Assembly (NCBI RefSeq): GCF_023169945.1
Contig: NZ_AP025591.1
Coordinates: 5,328,481-5,392,480, forward strand
Length of the DNA: 64,000 bases
Direction: 5' to 3'
From: Anaeromyxobacter oryzae
Lineage (GTDB): Bacteria; Myxococcota; Myxococcia; Myxococcales; Anaeromyxobacteraceae
This document shows positions 57,089-64,000 of this stretch, one piece after another. A program made the position numbers and the translations under genes. The first letter of the stretch is position 1. The number at the start of each line of letters is the position of its first letter. The notes below the pieces were generated by a model that searched no databases, had not been told where the DNA came from, and worked only from the letters and a program-made list of their open reading frames with translations.

Positions 57089-57388
57089 CGAGCGTCCCCC
57101 GTGGTGGACGGCGGAATGCCGATCCACGTCTCGGGGACGGACGACGCGGGCGGGCGAGGCTGACTCCTGAGCCCCATCCGAGCGCGACCCACGTGGCGAA
57201 CCCAACCCGGCGGAACTTCGAGGCGTTCTTCTCGACGGCGCGGACGCGCCGCGGGAGCTCTCATCCCCACGCTCGACCGGCAGCTGGCACGAGCCGAGAA
57301 CCCTTTGCGCGCACCCGCGCTCGAATCCACCGCGCGGGGCGCGTCCGGGCCGGCAGGACGTCGGCGGCCGCCTGCGGAGGAGAGAGCG
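57089..57388. other. Divergent intergenic region, 300 bases, no gene found
   Basis: Between the exported protein (minus) and the rhodanese (plus). A TGGCACG at 57285 looks like a sigma-54 -24 box but has no GC at the correct -12 distance. The GGAGGAGAG ribosome binding site of the rhodanese is at its right end. The in-frame ATG at 57305 upstream of the rhodanese lacks conserved sequence. Confidence 0.4.
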
Positions 57389-57745
57389 GTGAGCGTGGAT
57401 CCATGGATCGTGGGGGCGGTGGTCGCCGGCGGCGTATTCGTGCTGCTCCGCGCGGTCGCCGGACGAAAGGCGCCGGCGAGCGTCGTCGCGGCGAAGCTCG
57501 CCGCCGGCGCGAAGGTGGTCGACGTACGGTCCCCCGACGAGTTCCGGCGGGGCGCCTGGCCCGGGGCGGTGAACATCCCCCTCGGCTCGCTGTCGTCACG
57601 ACTTTCGGAGCTCCGGAAGGACCGGCCCGTGGTGCTCTACTGCGCCTCCGGTGCCCGGAGCGGCGCCGCCGCCGGCGTGCTCCGCCGCGCCGGTTTCTTG
57701 GACGTGGTGAACGCCGGTGGGCTGCGGGACATGCCGGCGGCGTAG
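57389..57745 (+). CDS. Membrane-anchored rhodanese-like protein, 118 aa
   Basis: GTG at 57389 follows GGAGGAGAGAGCG. An N-terminal membrane helix (WIVGAVVAGGVFVLLRAV, residues 5-22) leads into a single rhodanese domain: AAKLAAGAKVVDVRSPDEFRRGAWPGAVNIPLGSL (cores), and the active-site loop VVLYCASGARSG with the sulfur-carrying Cys about residue 90, followed by AAAGVLRRAGFLDVVNAGG. Single-domain rhodaneses with a leading TM transfer sulfane sulfur at the inner membrane. The enzyme is probably active as the Cys and both Arg/Asp features of the fold are present. The next gene is convergent. Confidence 0.92.
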   Translation: MSVDPWIVGAVVAGGVFVLLRAVAGRKAPASVVAAKLAAGAKVVDVRSPDEFRRGAWPGAVNIPLGSLSSRLSELRKDRPVVLYCASGARSGAAAGVLRRAGFLDVVNAGGLRDMPAA

Positions 57746-57927
57746 GTGGCGGGTCGCCGCGCAGGCGGCGGAGCGGCTCCGGTGCAGAAGCGTGGGGACC
57801 TGGCGGGCGGGGAGGGTGGCTGCTGCCATCCGGCCGTAGCACGGTGGTGCGAGCGACCCGTCCATTCCTGAGGCGGGGACGAGCGGGTCGCCTGGGAGCC
57901 GAGGAAGCGCACCCGCCCCGGGGCCGT

Positions 57928-59133
57928 CTACGCACCGGCCGCGCGCGTCTGGGCAGCCGCGGCCCGACGCTCGATGTCGGGGAGGAAGGCCGTGAGCAGG
58001 CCGATGGCGGGCAGGAACGAGCAGACGCGGTACACGAACTCGATGCCTCGCAGATCCGCGACCTCGCCGAGCAGTGCCGCTCCGAGCCCGCCGACTCCGA
58101 ACGCGATCCCGAAGAACAGGCCCGCCACCGCGCCGATCCTCCCGGGCATGAGCTCCTGCGCGTAGACCACGATGGCGGAGAAGGCCGACGAGAGGACCAG
58201 GCCGATGATCACCGTGAGCACGGCGGTCCAGAGCTGGTTGGCGTACGGCATCAGGAGCGTGAACGGCAGCACTCCGAGGATCGAGCCCCAGATGACGTAT
58301 CTCCGCCCGATCCGATCGCCGACGGGGCCGCCCACGAACGTCCCGACGGCGACGGCGCCCAGGAACAGGAACAGGTACAGCTGCGCCGTGCGGACCGAGA
58401 CGTGGAACTTCTGGATGAGGAAGAACGTGTAGAAGCTGCTCAGGCTCGCCATGTAGAAGTACTTCGAGAAGACCAGCGCGACGAGGATGGCCAGCGCGAC
58501 GGCGACGCGCCGGCGGGGAAGCGGCGAGCCTCGGCGCGTCGCGTGGCTGCCCATCGACGCGCGTCCGGCGTACCACCGCCCGACCTGGAGGAGCACCAGG
58601 ATCGCGGCCGCCGCGCCCAGCGAGAACAGCGCGATGCTGTGCTGGCCGAACGGAAGGATGACGAACGCCGCGAGCAGCGGCCCGACCGCCGAGCCCGCGT
58701 TCCCGCCCACCTGGAAGAACGACTGCGCGAACCCGTGGCGCCCGCCGGAAGCCATCCTCGCGATCCGAGACGACTCGGGATGGAACACCGCGGAGCCGAT
58801 GCCCACGCACGCGACGGCGAGCAGGACCAGGAAGTAGCTCGGGGCCACGGCCAGCATCAGCAGCCCGGCGAGCGTGAAGCCCATCCCGATCGCCAGCGAG
58901 TACGGCAGCGGCCTCCGATCCGTGTACATGCCGACGACGGGCTGGAGCAGCGATGCCGTGATCTGCGAGGTGAGGGTGATGACGCCGATCTGACCGAAGT
59001 CGAGGTGGTACGCACTCTTGAAGATCGGATAGGCGGACGGGATCGCGGACTGGAGCATGTCGTTCAGCAAGTGACAGAAGCTCACCGCGGCCAGCACCCG
59101 GAAGCCCGTTGGGCCATTTCTCGCTTCGAGCAT
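57928..59133 (-). CDS. fsr: Fosmidomycin-resistance-type MFS exporter, 401 aa
   Basis: ATG at 59133 (MLEARNGPTGFRVLAAV) follows AGAAGG. Twelve membrane helices of the major facilitator superfamily are visible. The Fsr family pattern is strong: SFCHLLNDMLQSAIPSAYPIFKSAYHLDFGQIGVITLTSQITASLLQPVVGMYTDRRP at the N-terminus (in parts), GIGSAVFHPESSRIARMASGGRHGFAQSFFQVGGNAGSAVGPLLAA in helices 4-5, and SKYFYMASLSSFYTFFLIQKF in helix 7. This group exports fosmidomycin and other small compounds with proton exchange. The natural substrate here is unknown. The 182 bases between it and the convergent rhodanese contain no gene. Confidence 0.93.
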   Translation of the reverse strand: MLEARNGPTGFRVLAAVSFCHLLNDMLQSAIPSAYPIFKSAYHLDFGQIGVITLTSQITASLLQPVVGMYTDRRPLPYSLAIGMGFTLAGLLMLAVAPSYFLVLLAVACVGIGSAVFHPESSRIARMASGGRHGFAQSFFQVGGNAGSAVGPLLAAFVILPFGQHSIALFSLGAAAAILVLLQVGRWYAGRASMGSHATRRGSPLPRRRVAVALAILVALVFSKYFYMASLSSFYTFFLIQKFHVSVRTAQLYLFLFLGAVAVGTFVGGPVGDRIGRRYVIWGSILGVLPFTLLMPYANQLWTAVLTVIIGLVLSSAFSAIVVYAQELMPGRIGAVAGLFFGIAFGVGGLGAALLGEVADLRGIEFVYRVCSFLPAIGLLTAFLPDIERRAAAAQTRAAGA

Positions 59134-59350
59134 GTCGCCTTCTCTTTGCTCGCGGCGGCGCGGGCCGCATCCGCGAATGGGACCGTTCTTTTGCCCTCCT
59201 TCGACCCGTCCTGTCCAGCCCGCGGCCGTGACCGGATCTAGCCGAGCTTCCGGTCGTGCCACAGGATCTCGTGCACGCATCGACGACGTGGCGTAGGTGA
59301 TCACGGTCACCGTTCGCCGGCATCGCGCCGGGCATCCGCGGGAGGTCACG

Positions 59351-59620
59351 ATGAAGGCCGTGCTGTTCTACCGGTCCGGTCCCGACGTCCTGACGAAGGC
59401 GCCCATCCACTTCGCCGCGCACAAGGCTCGGCTCGACGACTTCCAGAGGCGCGGCGAGCTCCTCGCCGTCGGCACCTGGGCCGACCCGCGCGACGGATCG
59501 ATGGCGGTCTTCCGGTCCCGCGCGGGCGCCGAGGCCTTCGTCGAGGCGGACCCGTTCATCGAGAACGGCGTCGTCGCGGGGTACGAGATCAAGGACTGGA
59601 ACGAGGTGCTGCTCGGCTGA
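59351..59620 (+). CDS. YCII-related domain protein, 89 aa
   Basis: ATG at 59351 follows GGGAGGTCACG. It is a small ferredoxin-like-fold protein of the YciI family: MKAVLFYRSGPDVLTKAPIHFAAHKARLDDFQRRGELLAVGTWADPRDGSMAVFRS, AFVEADPFIENGVVAGYEI (parts only). The conserved H of FAAHKARL and D of ADPF are present; these are thought to form an active site in YciI proteins, whose physiological reaction is unknown. The length is normal for the family. The next gene is convergent. Confidence 0.92.
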   Translation: MKAVLFYRSGPDVLTKAPIHFAAHKARLDDFQRRGELLAVGTWADPRDGSMAVFRSRAGAEAFVEADPFIENGVVAGYEIKDWNEVLLG

Positions 59621-59656
59621 CGCGCCGGTATCGAGGACGGACGCGCCAGCCCCGCC

Positions 59657-60061
59657 TCACCACACCTTGACCCGCCACTCCCCCCGCTCACGCACGAGGT
59701 CCTCCACGACCTTCTTCTCGGCGGGGTCGGGACGGCCGAGCCTCGGCGAAGGCGCGAACACGAGGTCGACCTGGGCGCGCGCGGTGTCGCCGTGCTCCTC
59801 GAGCGACACGACCTTCCACGTCACGAGCTGCGACGCGTCGCGACGGTGCTGCACGTACTCGTCCCGGTCCACCTTCGAGCGGTAGTTCTGGTCGTAGCAC
59901 TCCCAGGTGGCGGAGTAGTCCTGCCGCACGGCGGTGGAGAAGTAGCGATCGAGGAGCTCCCGCGGCCCGTCTCCGCCGCGCCGGCAGGCGGTGGCCGCGA
60001 GGGCGAGGAGGAACACGCCCGCGAGGGCGCGCACGGCGACGTGACGACGGAGAGCGGACAT
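59657..60061 (-). CDS. Lipoprotein, small NTF2-like/DUF4878-type domain, 134 aa
   Basis: ATG at 60061 follows GAGGAGCTCCCGCC. The lipobox LAATAC places the lipidated residue at Cys26. The mature domain (GPRELLDRYFSTAVRQDYSATWECYDQNYRSKVDRDEYVQHRRDASQLVTWKVVSLEEHGDTARAQVDLVFA, in parts) is a helical cone followed by a beta sheet as in NTF2-like and DUF4878 lipoproteins, ending in a conserved W (GEWRVKVW). It lies 29 bases after the cytochrome stop in the same direction and is probably its operon partner. Confidence 0.8.
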   Translation of the reverse strand: MSALRRHVAVRALAGVFLLALAATACRRGGDGPRELLDRYFSTAVRQDYSATWECYDQNYRSKVDRDEYVQHRRDASQLVTWKVVSLEEHGDTARAQVDLVFAPSPRLGRPDPAEKKVVEDLVRERGEWRVKVW

Positions 60062-60090
60062 GGCGGGAGCTCCTCGATTCGCGGGGATCG

Positions 60091-61605
60091 TTACCGGTGC
60101 ATCGACGACTGCGGCTGGCTCGTGTGGCAGACCGTGCAGCTCCAGATCCAGTAGTTGTCTCCCTGGAACTGCATCGGGATGGTCGGGTCGGCGGAGTTCG
60201 CCGTCGCCAGCTCGGCGTGCGGGCCGTTGTGGCACGCCTCGCAGTAGAAGCGGCCGTTCATCTCGCCCGAGGGCGAGTTCTGCAGCAGTGAGTTGCGGTA
60301 GAGCGTCCCGGAGTTCTCGGCGTGCTTCGCGTCGTGGCAGCTCCCGCACCGCGGCTCCTCGAGCCAAGGCTTCCGTCCGCCCTGGAGCCCGCTCGTCATG
60401 GCGTTCATGTCGCCGTGGCAGTCGTGGCAGGTCTTCCCCGCGCGCGCCATGATGCCTCGCAGGCACTGCGTCTTCGGCCCGGGGTGGCAGTTGTAGCAGT
60501 CGGGCGTGGTGCTCGCCGCGACGGACGTCGTGGACATCTTGTCCTTGTGGAAGTTGTGCATCGCGAGCGAGAGGCTCTCGACCCCGGCCTTGCCCGGCGC
60601 GCCGATCGCGTTGTCCGAGTGGCACTCGGAGCAGGCGTGGACCTTGCCGGCCGCGTGATCCGCGGCGAGAGAGGTGCCGCTCAGGGCGTCGTGCTTCTGC
60701 AGGATGTCGAGCTGCGGGTTCGTGGTCCCGTGGCAGTTCGAGCACATCATCTCGGTGGAGACCGGCGCCACCACCGTGGCCGTCTGGAGGACCTTCCCGG
60801 TCGAGTCCTTCACCGTGAGCGTCGCCGTCCCGTAAGGATCCCAGGTGCCGTCGTCGTCGTAGGGCGTCACCGGGATGCCCTGCGCGATGAAGCCGTGGCC
60901 GTTCGGGTCCGGCTTCATGTCACCGGCGAGCGGGGACCCGGAGATGCCGACGTTGGGCGCGACGGCGTAGCCGTACTGCGCGGCGTACTGCCAGAAGTTC
61001 GTGTGGAGCGTCGAGTCGGTCTTCTTCGGGAAGGCGTAGCTCACCGTGAGGCCGCTCGACTCGCTGTTCCGCTGGATCACCTGGGCGTGCAGCGTGTTGA
61101 AGGGCGGCAGCACCATGAAGTACGAGTAGTCGTCCTGATCGCAGTGCATGCCGAGGTCGTTCCACGCGAGGACGACCGTCGACATGTTCGCCGCCGGGAT
61201 CTTCTGGTTGCCGTAGGACCGGGTGAGGGCCCAGTCCACGGTGCTCGCGGCGGTGGAGGAGACGGTCACGAGCTGCGACGTCTGCAGGTAGCCGTTCCCG
61301 GTCGCCGTGAGCGTCGCAGTCCCCGCGGCCGTGCCCGAGAGCGAGTACGCGCCGGTGCTGGAGGTCGTGGCGCTGTGGGTCCCATCGGAGATCGTCACGC
61401 CCGAGAGCAGCGCGCCCGTCGCGATGTCCTTCACCACGCCGGTCACCGCGGCGGTTCCCTTGGGTTTGCCGCCGCCTCGACCGCCATTGGCCGCCGCCGC
61501 CGCCACCTGCTCCGGCGTGCCACCCGCGCTCTCCTGCGAGCCTCCGCACGCGATTCCGGCGAGCAATGCCAGCGCGCCCGCGACGCGCAACACCGTCTTG
61601 ACCAT
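60091..61605 (-). CDS. Seven-heme cytochrome c lipoprotein with carboxypeptidase-regulatory-like domain, 504 aa
   Basis: ATG at 61605 starts a lipoprotein signal (LLAGIAC, Cys20). Residues about 50-130 form a carboxypeptidase regulatory-like beta domain (VTGVVKDIATGALLSGVTISDG, YSLSGTAAGTATLTATGNGYL in parts). Seven CxxCH heme sites are at 288, 325, 370, 393, 420, 455 and 490; other histidines between them can be distal ligands. This suits an outer-membrane electron-transfer protein used in respiration of external acceptors, a hallmark of Anaeromyxobacter/Geobacter type bacteria. The middle part (140-285; LAWNDLGMHC, NFWQYAAQYGYAV) has no name I recognise. A sigma-54 promoter sits 90 bases upstream (61695-61709). 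Confidence 0.92.
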   Translation of the reverse strand: MVKTVLRVAGALALLAGIACGGSQESAGGTPEQVAAAAANGGRGGGKPKGTAAVTGVVKDIATGALLSGVTISDGTHSATTSSTGAYSLSGTAAGTATLTATGNGYLQTSQLVTVSSTAASTVDWALTRSYGNQKIPAANMSTVVLAWNDLGMHCDQDDYSYFMVLPPFNTLHAQVIQRNSESSGLTVSYAFPKKTDSTLHTNFWQYAAQYGYAVAPNVGISGSPLAGDMKPDPNGHGFIAQGIPVTPYDDDGTWDPYGTATLTVKDSTGKVLQTATVVAPVSTEMMCSNCHGTTNPQLDILQKHDALSGTSLAADHAAGKVHACSECHSDNAIGAPGKAGVESLSLAMHNFHKDKMSTTSVAASTTPDCYNCHPGPKTQCLRGIMARAGKTCHDCHGDMNAMTSGLQGGRKPWLEEPRCGSCHDAKHAENSGTLYRNSLLQNSPSGEMNGRFYCEACHNGPHAELATANSADPTIPMQFQGDNYWIWSCTVCHTSQPQSSMHR

Positions 61606-61694
61606 CCCTGCTCCTGTTCATGCCGATCGGTTGTGAGTTCGCCCGAGATCGGCACCCCGATGGCGACCCGTTCCCTCCCCGCGGGCGGCCTAAA

Positions 61695-61709
61695 GCGGGA
61701 GGCGTGCCA
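61695..61709 (-). promoter_or_regulatory. Sigma-54 (-24/-12) promoter of the heptaheme cytochrome gene
   Basis: On the minus strand TGGCACGCCTCCCGC: a perfect -24 TGGCACG and a GC at -12 with exactly the required 10-base spacing between GG and GC (the two bases before GC are CC instead of TT). The expected start site is near 61683, about 78 bases ahead of ATG 61605. Confidence 0.7.
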
Positions 61710-61771
61710 GCGAGCGCATGTCCCGTGATCATGGTGGGTTGGCGGCACCCTATGGGCCCATCGAGCGCCGA

Positions 61772-61821
61772 TGAAACGTGTCGGTGGAACGTCCCGTTCC
61801 AGGACGGAACGCGACGTTTCA
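61772..61821. promoter_or_regulatory. Nested palindromes, probable enhancer for the sigma-54 activator
   Basis: Outer arms TGAAACG (61772-61778) and CGTTTCA (61815-61821) enclose three blocks GGAACG / CGTTCC / GGAACG (61786-61791, 61795-61800, 61806-61811). The site overlaps the last codon of the activator gene and lies about 65-110 bases upstream of the -24 box, a typical enhancer distance. Confidence 0.6.
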
Positions 61822-63237
61822 GCGGTCGATGCCGAGCTCGCGCATCCGGCGCCAGAGCGTCGTCCGCGAGATCCCGAGCGAGCGCGACGCATCGGCGATG
61901 CGCCAGCGGCGGGTCTCGAGCGCCGCGACGATCTCCTCGCGCGTCGGCGCGTCGCGCCCGGGCCGCCGCGATCCGGCGGCATCGTCCGCCTCCTGCGGCG
62001 CCGGCGGCGATGTCACGAGCGCTCCAGCACCGGCGTCGCGACCGGGCGGTCTCGCCGGCGCGGCTGCGGGGGGGTCGCCGATCTCGCGCGGCAGGTCGGT
62101 GCGGTCGAGCGCGGGCCCCTGGGCGACCGTGGCGGCGTACTCGAGCGCGTTCTCGAGCTCCCGGACGTTGCCGGGCCACTCGTGGGCGATGAGCGCGCGC
62201 CTCGCCGCCGGGGACAGCCGCAGGGTGCGCCCCATGCGCTGCCCGATCTGGGCGAGCAGGTAGCGCGCGAGCGGCTCGATGTCCTCGCGCCGCGCGCGGA
62301 GCGGCGGGATCTCGATCGGGAAGACGCGCAGCCGGTACAGGAGATCCTCCCGGAAGCGCCCCTCCTCCACGGCTCGTCGGAGATCGCGGTGCGTGGCGGC
62401 GATGACGCGGACGTTCGCGGCGATCGTCCGGCTCTCGCCGACGCGCTCGAAGGTGCGGTCCTGCAGGACGCGGAGCAGCTTCGCCTGAAGGTGCAGGGGC
62501 AGGTCGCCCACCTCGTCGAGGAAGAGCGTCCCGCCGGCGGCCAGCTCGAAGCGCCCGACGCGGTCGCGCACCGCGCCGGTGAAGGCGCCGCGCACGTGGC
62601 CGAAGAGCTCGCTCTCGAGCAGCGCGTCCGGGAGCGCGGCGCAGTTGACGGAGACGAGCGGCCCGTCGCGCCGGAGGGAGTTCGCGTGTAGCGCCCGCGC
62701 GATCACGCCCTTGCCGACGCCGCTCTCCCCCGTCACGAGCACCGAGACGTCGGAGTGCTGCAGCCGCTCGACCAGCCGGAGCACCTCCATCATCGGCCGG
62801 GAGCGCGCGACGAGGCCGGCGAACGAGGTGGGCACGCCGGCGGAGGCGACCTCCTCCTCGTCGGCGGGCCGGAGCACGACGAGGTAGGCCGCCTCGGGAT
62901 CGCAGGCGCCGGAGACGTGGAGGAGCGGCGCCGCCGAGACCGAGACCAGCCGCGCTCCCTCCGGCTCCGTCTTGAGCCAGGCGCGCCAGCCCTCGCGCCG
63001 CTCGCCGGCGGCGAGCGCCTCGCGGATCGATCCCGCGGCGCCGAACAGCTCGGAGCCGAGCAGCGCCTCCGCTGCCGCCCCCTCGTAACGGCTCGTCGCG
63101 CCGTCGCCGAGCAGCCCGTCGAGCTTCGGCGAGAGGTGGCGGATGTCGAACTGCGCGTCGAGCGCCAGGCACACGCGGCCGAGGGACGCAAACGCGGCCG
63201 TCACCGCCTCGAAGGCCTCTCGGCTCGCGCTCGTCAT
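61819..63237 (-). CDS. Sigma-54 dependent Fis-type transcriptional activator, 472 aa
   Basis: The protein activates sigma-54 RNA polymerase from a distant enhancer. N-terminal residues 1-140 form a PAS-like sensor without a receiver aspartate. The AAA+ domain has Walker A GESGVGKG (170-177), the diagnostic sigma-54 contact loop GAFTGA (217-222), Walker B LFLDEV (238-243), and arginine-finger region REDLLYRLRVFPIEIPPLRARREDI in parts. A linker with Ala/Pro repeats joins to a C-terminal Fis-type HTH (EEIVAALETRRWRIADASRSLGISRTTLWRRMRELGI in parts). ATG at 63237 (MTSASREAF) has a weak ribosome binding site (AAGAG). The palindromic enhancer and the sigma-54 promoter downstream point to the cytochrome gene as its target. 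Confidence 0.95.
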   Translation of the reverse strand: MTSASREAFEAVTAAFASLGRVCLALDAQFDIRHLSPKLDGLLGDGATSRYEGAAAEALLGSELFGAAGSIREALAAGERREGWRAWLKTEPEGARLVSVSAAPLLHVSGACDPEAAYLVVLRPADEEEVASAGVPTSFAGLVARSRPMMEVLRLVERLQHSDVSVLVTGESGVGKGVIARALHANSLRRDGPLVSVNCAALPDALLESELFGHVRGAFTGAVRDRVGRFELAAGGTLFLDEVGDLPLHLQAKLLRVLQDRTFERVGESRTIAANVRVIAATHRDLRRAVEEGRFREDLLYRLRVFPIEIPPLRARREDIEPLARYLLAQIGQRMGRTLRLSPAARRALIAHEWPGNVRELENALEYAATVAQGPALDRTDLPREIGDPPAAAPARPPGRDAGAGALVTSPPAPQEADDAAGSRRPGRDAPTREEIVAALETRRWRIADASRSLGISRTTLWRRMRELGIDR

Positions 63238-63628
63238 CTCTTGGTCCCGCGACCGGTGAGGTGATGTGCGCCGTCGAGGTCGCGTGTCGGGGCGCACGCG
63301 ACGGCTCGGCCCCGGGCTGTCGCCCGCGAGCGCGCGTTCATTCGAGCGGCCGCAACGCTCCAACGTCCGGAGCGCTCGTCTCGTTCCCGGCTGGGCCGGA
63401 TCCCATCCGTCGAGGGTCGCCGAGGCACGCCGGCAGGGCGTCGACCGGGATCCACAGGTGCAGCTCACGCTCCACAAGGCGGCCGCGGCGGTTGCCTGCT
63501 CGGTAAGGGGGATCCCCGCGTCCTGGCGCCCGAGCGCCGATCCGGCGCTCCCCCCATGACGACTCGGGCGGGTGGGTCCGGAGGGCTATCCTCGCGAACG
63601 GAGATCGCGGTTCGGCGCGGAGGAATCC
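63238..63628. other. Divergent intergenic region, 391 bases
   Basis: It separates the sigma-54 activator (minus) from the serine hydrolase (plus). The only longer open frames here have no believable protein. At the left edge GGTCCCGCGACCG (63243-63255) is identical to a sequence at 35828-35840 upstream of a barrel gene. GGAGGAATCC before 63629 is the ribosome binding site of the next gene. Confidence 0.4.
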
Positions 63629-64000
63629 ATGGCCGGTTCAGCGACGGAGACGGTGAGACGGCGTGAAGGCACGGAGACGGGAAGTCATGCCGTCGCGGGG
63701 GTTGCCAAGCCAGGCTTCGAGGCCGTGCGGGAAGCGTTCATCGAGAACTTCGAACGCCGCGGCGAGCTGGGAGCGGCCTGCTGCGTCTACTACCGCGGGG
63801 AGAAGGTCGTCGACCTCTGGGGCGGCATCCGGAACAAGGCGACCGGCGAGCCGTGGGAGGCGGACACGATGGCCCTGGTCCACTCCACGACCAAAGGCAT
63901 GGCCGGCCTGGCGATGGCGCTCGCCCATTCGCGGGGATTGCTCGACTACGACGAGCGGGTGAGCACCTACTGGCCGGAGTTCGCGCAGCAGGGCAAGGAA
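63629..64000 (+). CDS. Beta-lactamase/EstB-family serine hydrolase, 3' end outside the window
   Basis: ATG at 63629 follows GGAGGAATCC; the frame is open to the window end (124 codons) and is incomplete. It starts MAGSATETVRRREGTETGSH, followed by GFEAVREAFIENFERRGELGAACCVYYRGEKVVDLWGGIRNKATGEPWEADTMALVHSTTKGMAG in parts. The catalytic motif S-x-x-K is HSTTKGM, with nucleophile Ser in the STTK. This is the class C beta-lactamase fold of esterases such as EstB (Pfam Beta-lactamase), which hydrolyse esters of short acids or peptides rather than beta-lactams. No clear signal peptide is visible. The Y-x-N motif lies beyond the window. Confidence 0.9.
   Translation, partial: MAGSATETVRRREGTETGSHAVAGVAKPGFEAVREAFIENFERRGELGAACCVYYRGEKVVDLWGGIRNKATGEPWEADTMALVHSTTKGMAGLAMALAHSRGLLDYDERVSTYWPEFAQQGKE

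Noticed and set aside
57285..57300. TGGCACG resembling a sigma-54 -24 box
   Set aside because: There is no GC at the required 10-base spacing, so it is not a -24/-12 promoter.
1..64000. CRISPR arrays, transposases, phage genes, tRNA or rRNA genes and known riboswitches such as cyclic-di-GMP GEMM RNAs
   Set aside because: I looked for spaced repeats, DDE transposase or integrase motifs, tRNA T-loops and the conserved GEMM core near the cytochrome gene and found none.

Overview
The window looks like chromosomal DNA of a very GC-rich Gram-negative bacterium, most likely a Myxococcota member close to Anaeromyxobacter. This is inferred from the strongly GC-biased third codon positions, the many outer-membrane barrels and lipoproteins, GLG1-type cysteine-rich repeat proteins, a seven-heme cytochrome c lipoprotein and sigma-54 regulation. 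I see no phage, plasmid, transposase, tRNA, rRNA or CRISPR signal; nearly all of the window reads as ordinary chromosome.

Layout. 0-5.7 kb: an envelope cluster of DUF4136-type proteins, a glycine-zipper protein and a barrel / glycerophosphodiesterase / barrel operon. 5.9-8.3 kb: a PAS-type sensor kinase translationally coupled to a FixJ-type response regulator. 8.3-15 kb: an operon of cysteine-rich repeat protein, DUF4344 metallopeptidase and Omp85-like barrel, then another barrel, an OmpA-type lipoprotein and an MscS channel. 15.2-22.3 kb: a TamA-like / TamB / lipocalin operon. 22.5-27.5 kb: two oxidoreductases and two more cysteine-rich repeat proteins, one fused to a barrel. 27.7-34.3 kb: a tandem pair of cation:proton antiporters, a DUF1223 protein, DUF488, an exported GH13 amylase and a cysteine-less thioredoxin-fold protein. 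34.3-45.8 kb: mixed metabolism (DUF5996, acyl-CoA ligase, cysteine synthase, esterase) and small proteins. 45.9-54 kb: a large STAND-like ATPase, an FAD monooxygenase, and an operon pairing a PhoU/DUF47-like protein with a shortened pyruvate phosphate dikinase. 54-60 kb: a MOSC-reductase-ferredoxin fusion, a rhodanese, an Fsr-type exporter and small proteins. 60-63.2 kb: a sigma-54 activator followed by the heptaheme cytochrome. The window ends inside a beta-lactamase-family serine hydrolase.

How the genes may work together. Many of the envelope genes in the first 31 kb share an intergenic palindrome with consensus GGACCTTGGTCC, or its reverse complement (eight sites with at most two mismatches). 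I infer a common envelope regulon, for which the FixJ-type regulator in the middle of the cluster is an obvious but unproven candidate. At the other end, a consensus-like sigma-54 promoter and nested palindromes lie between the sigma-54 activator gene and the cytochrome gene, which suggests a self-contained electron-transfer module.
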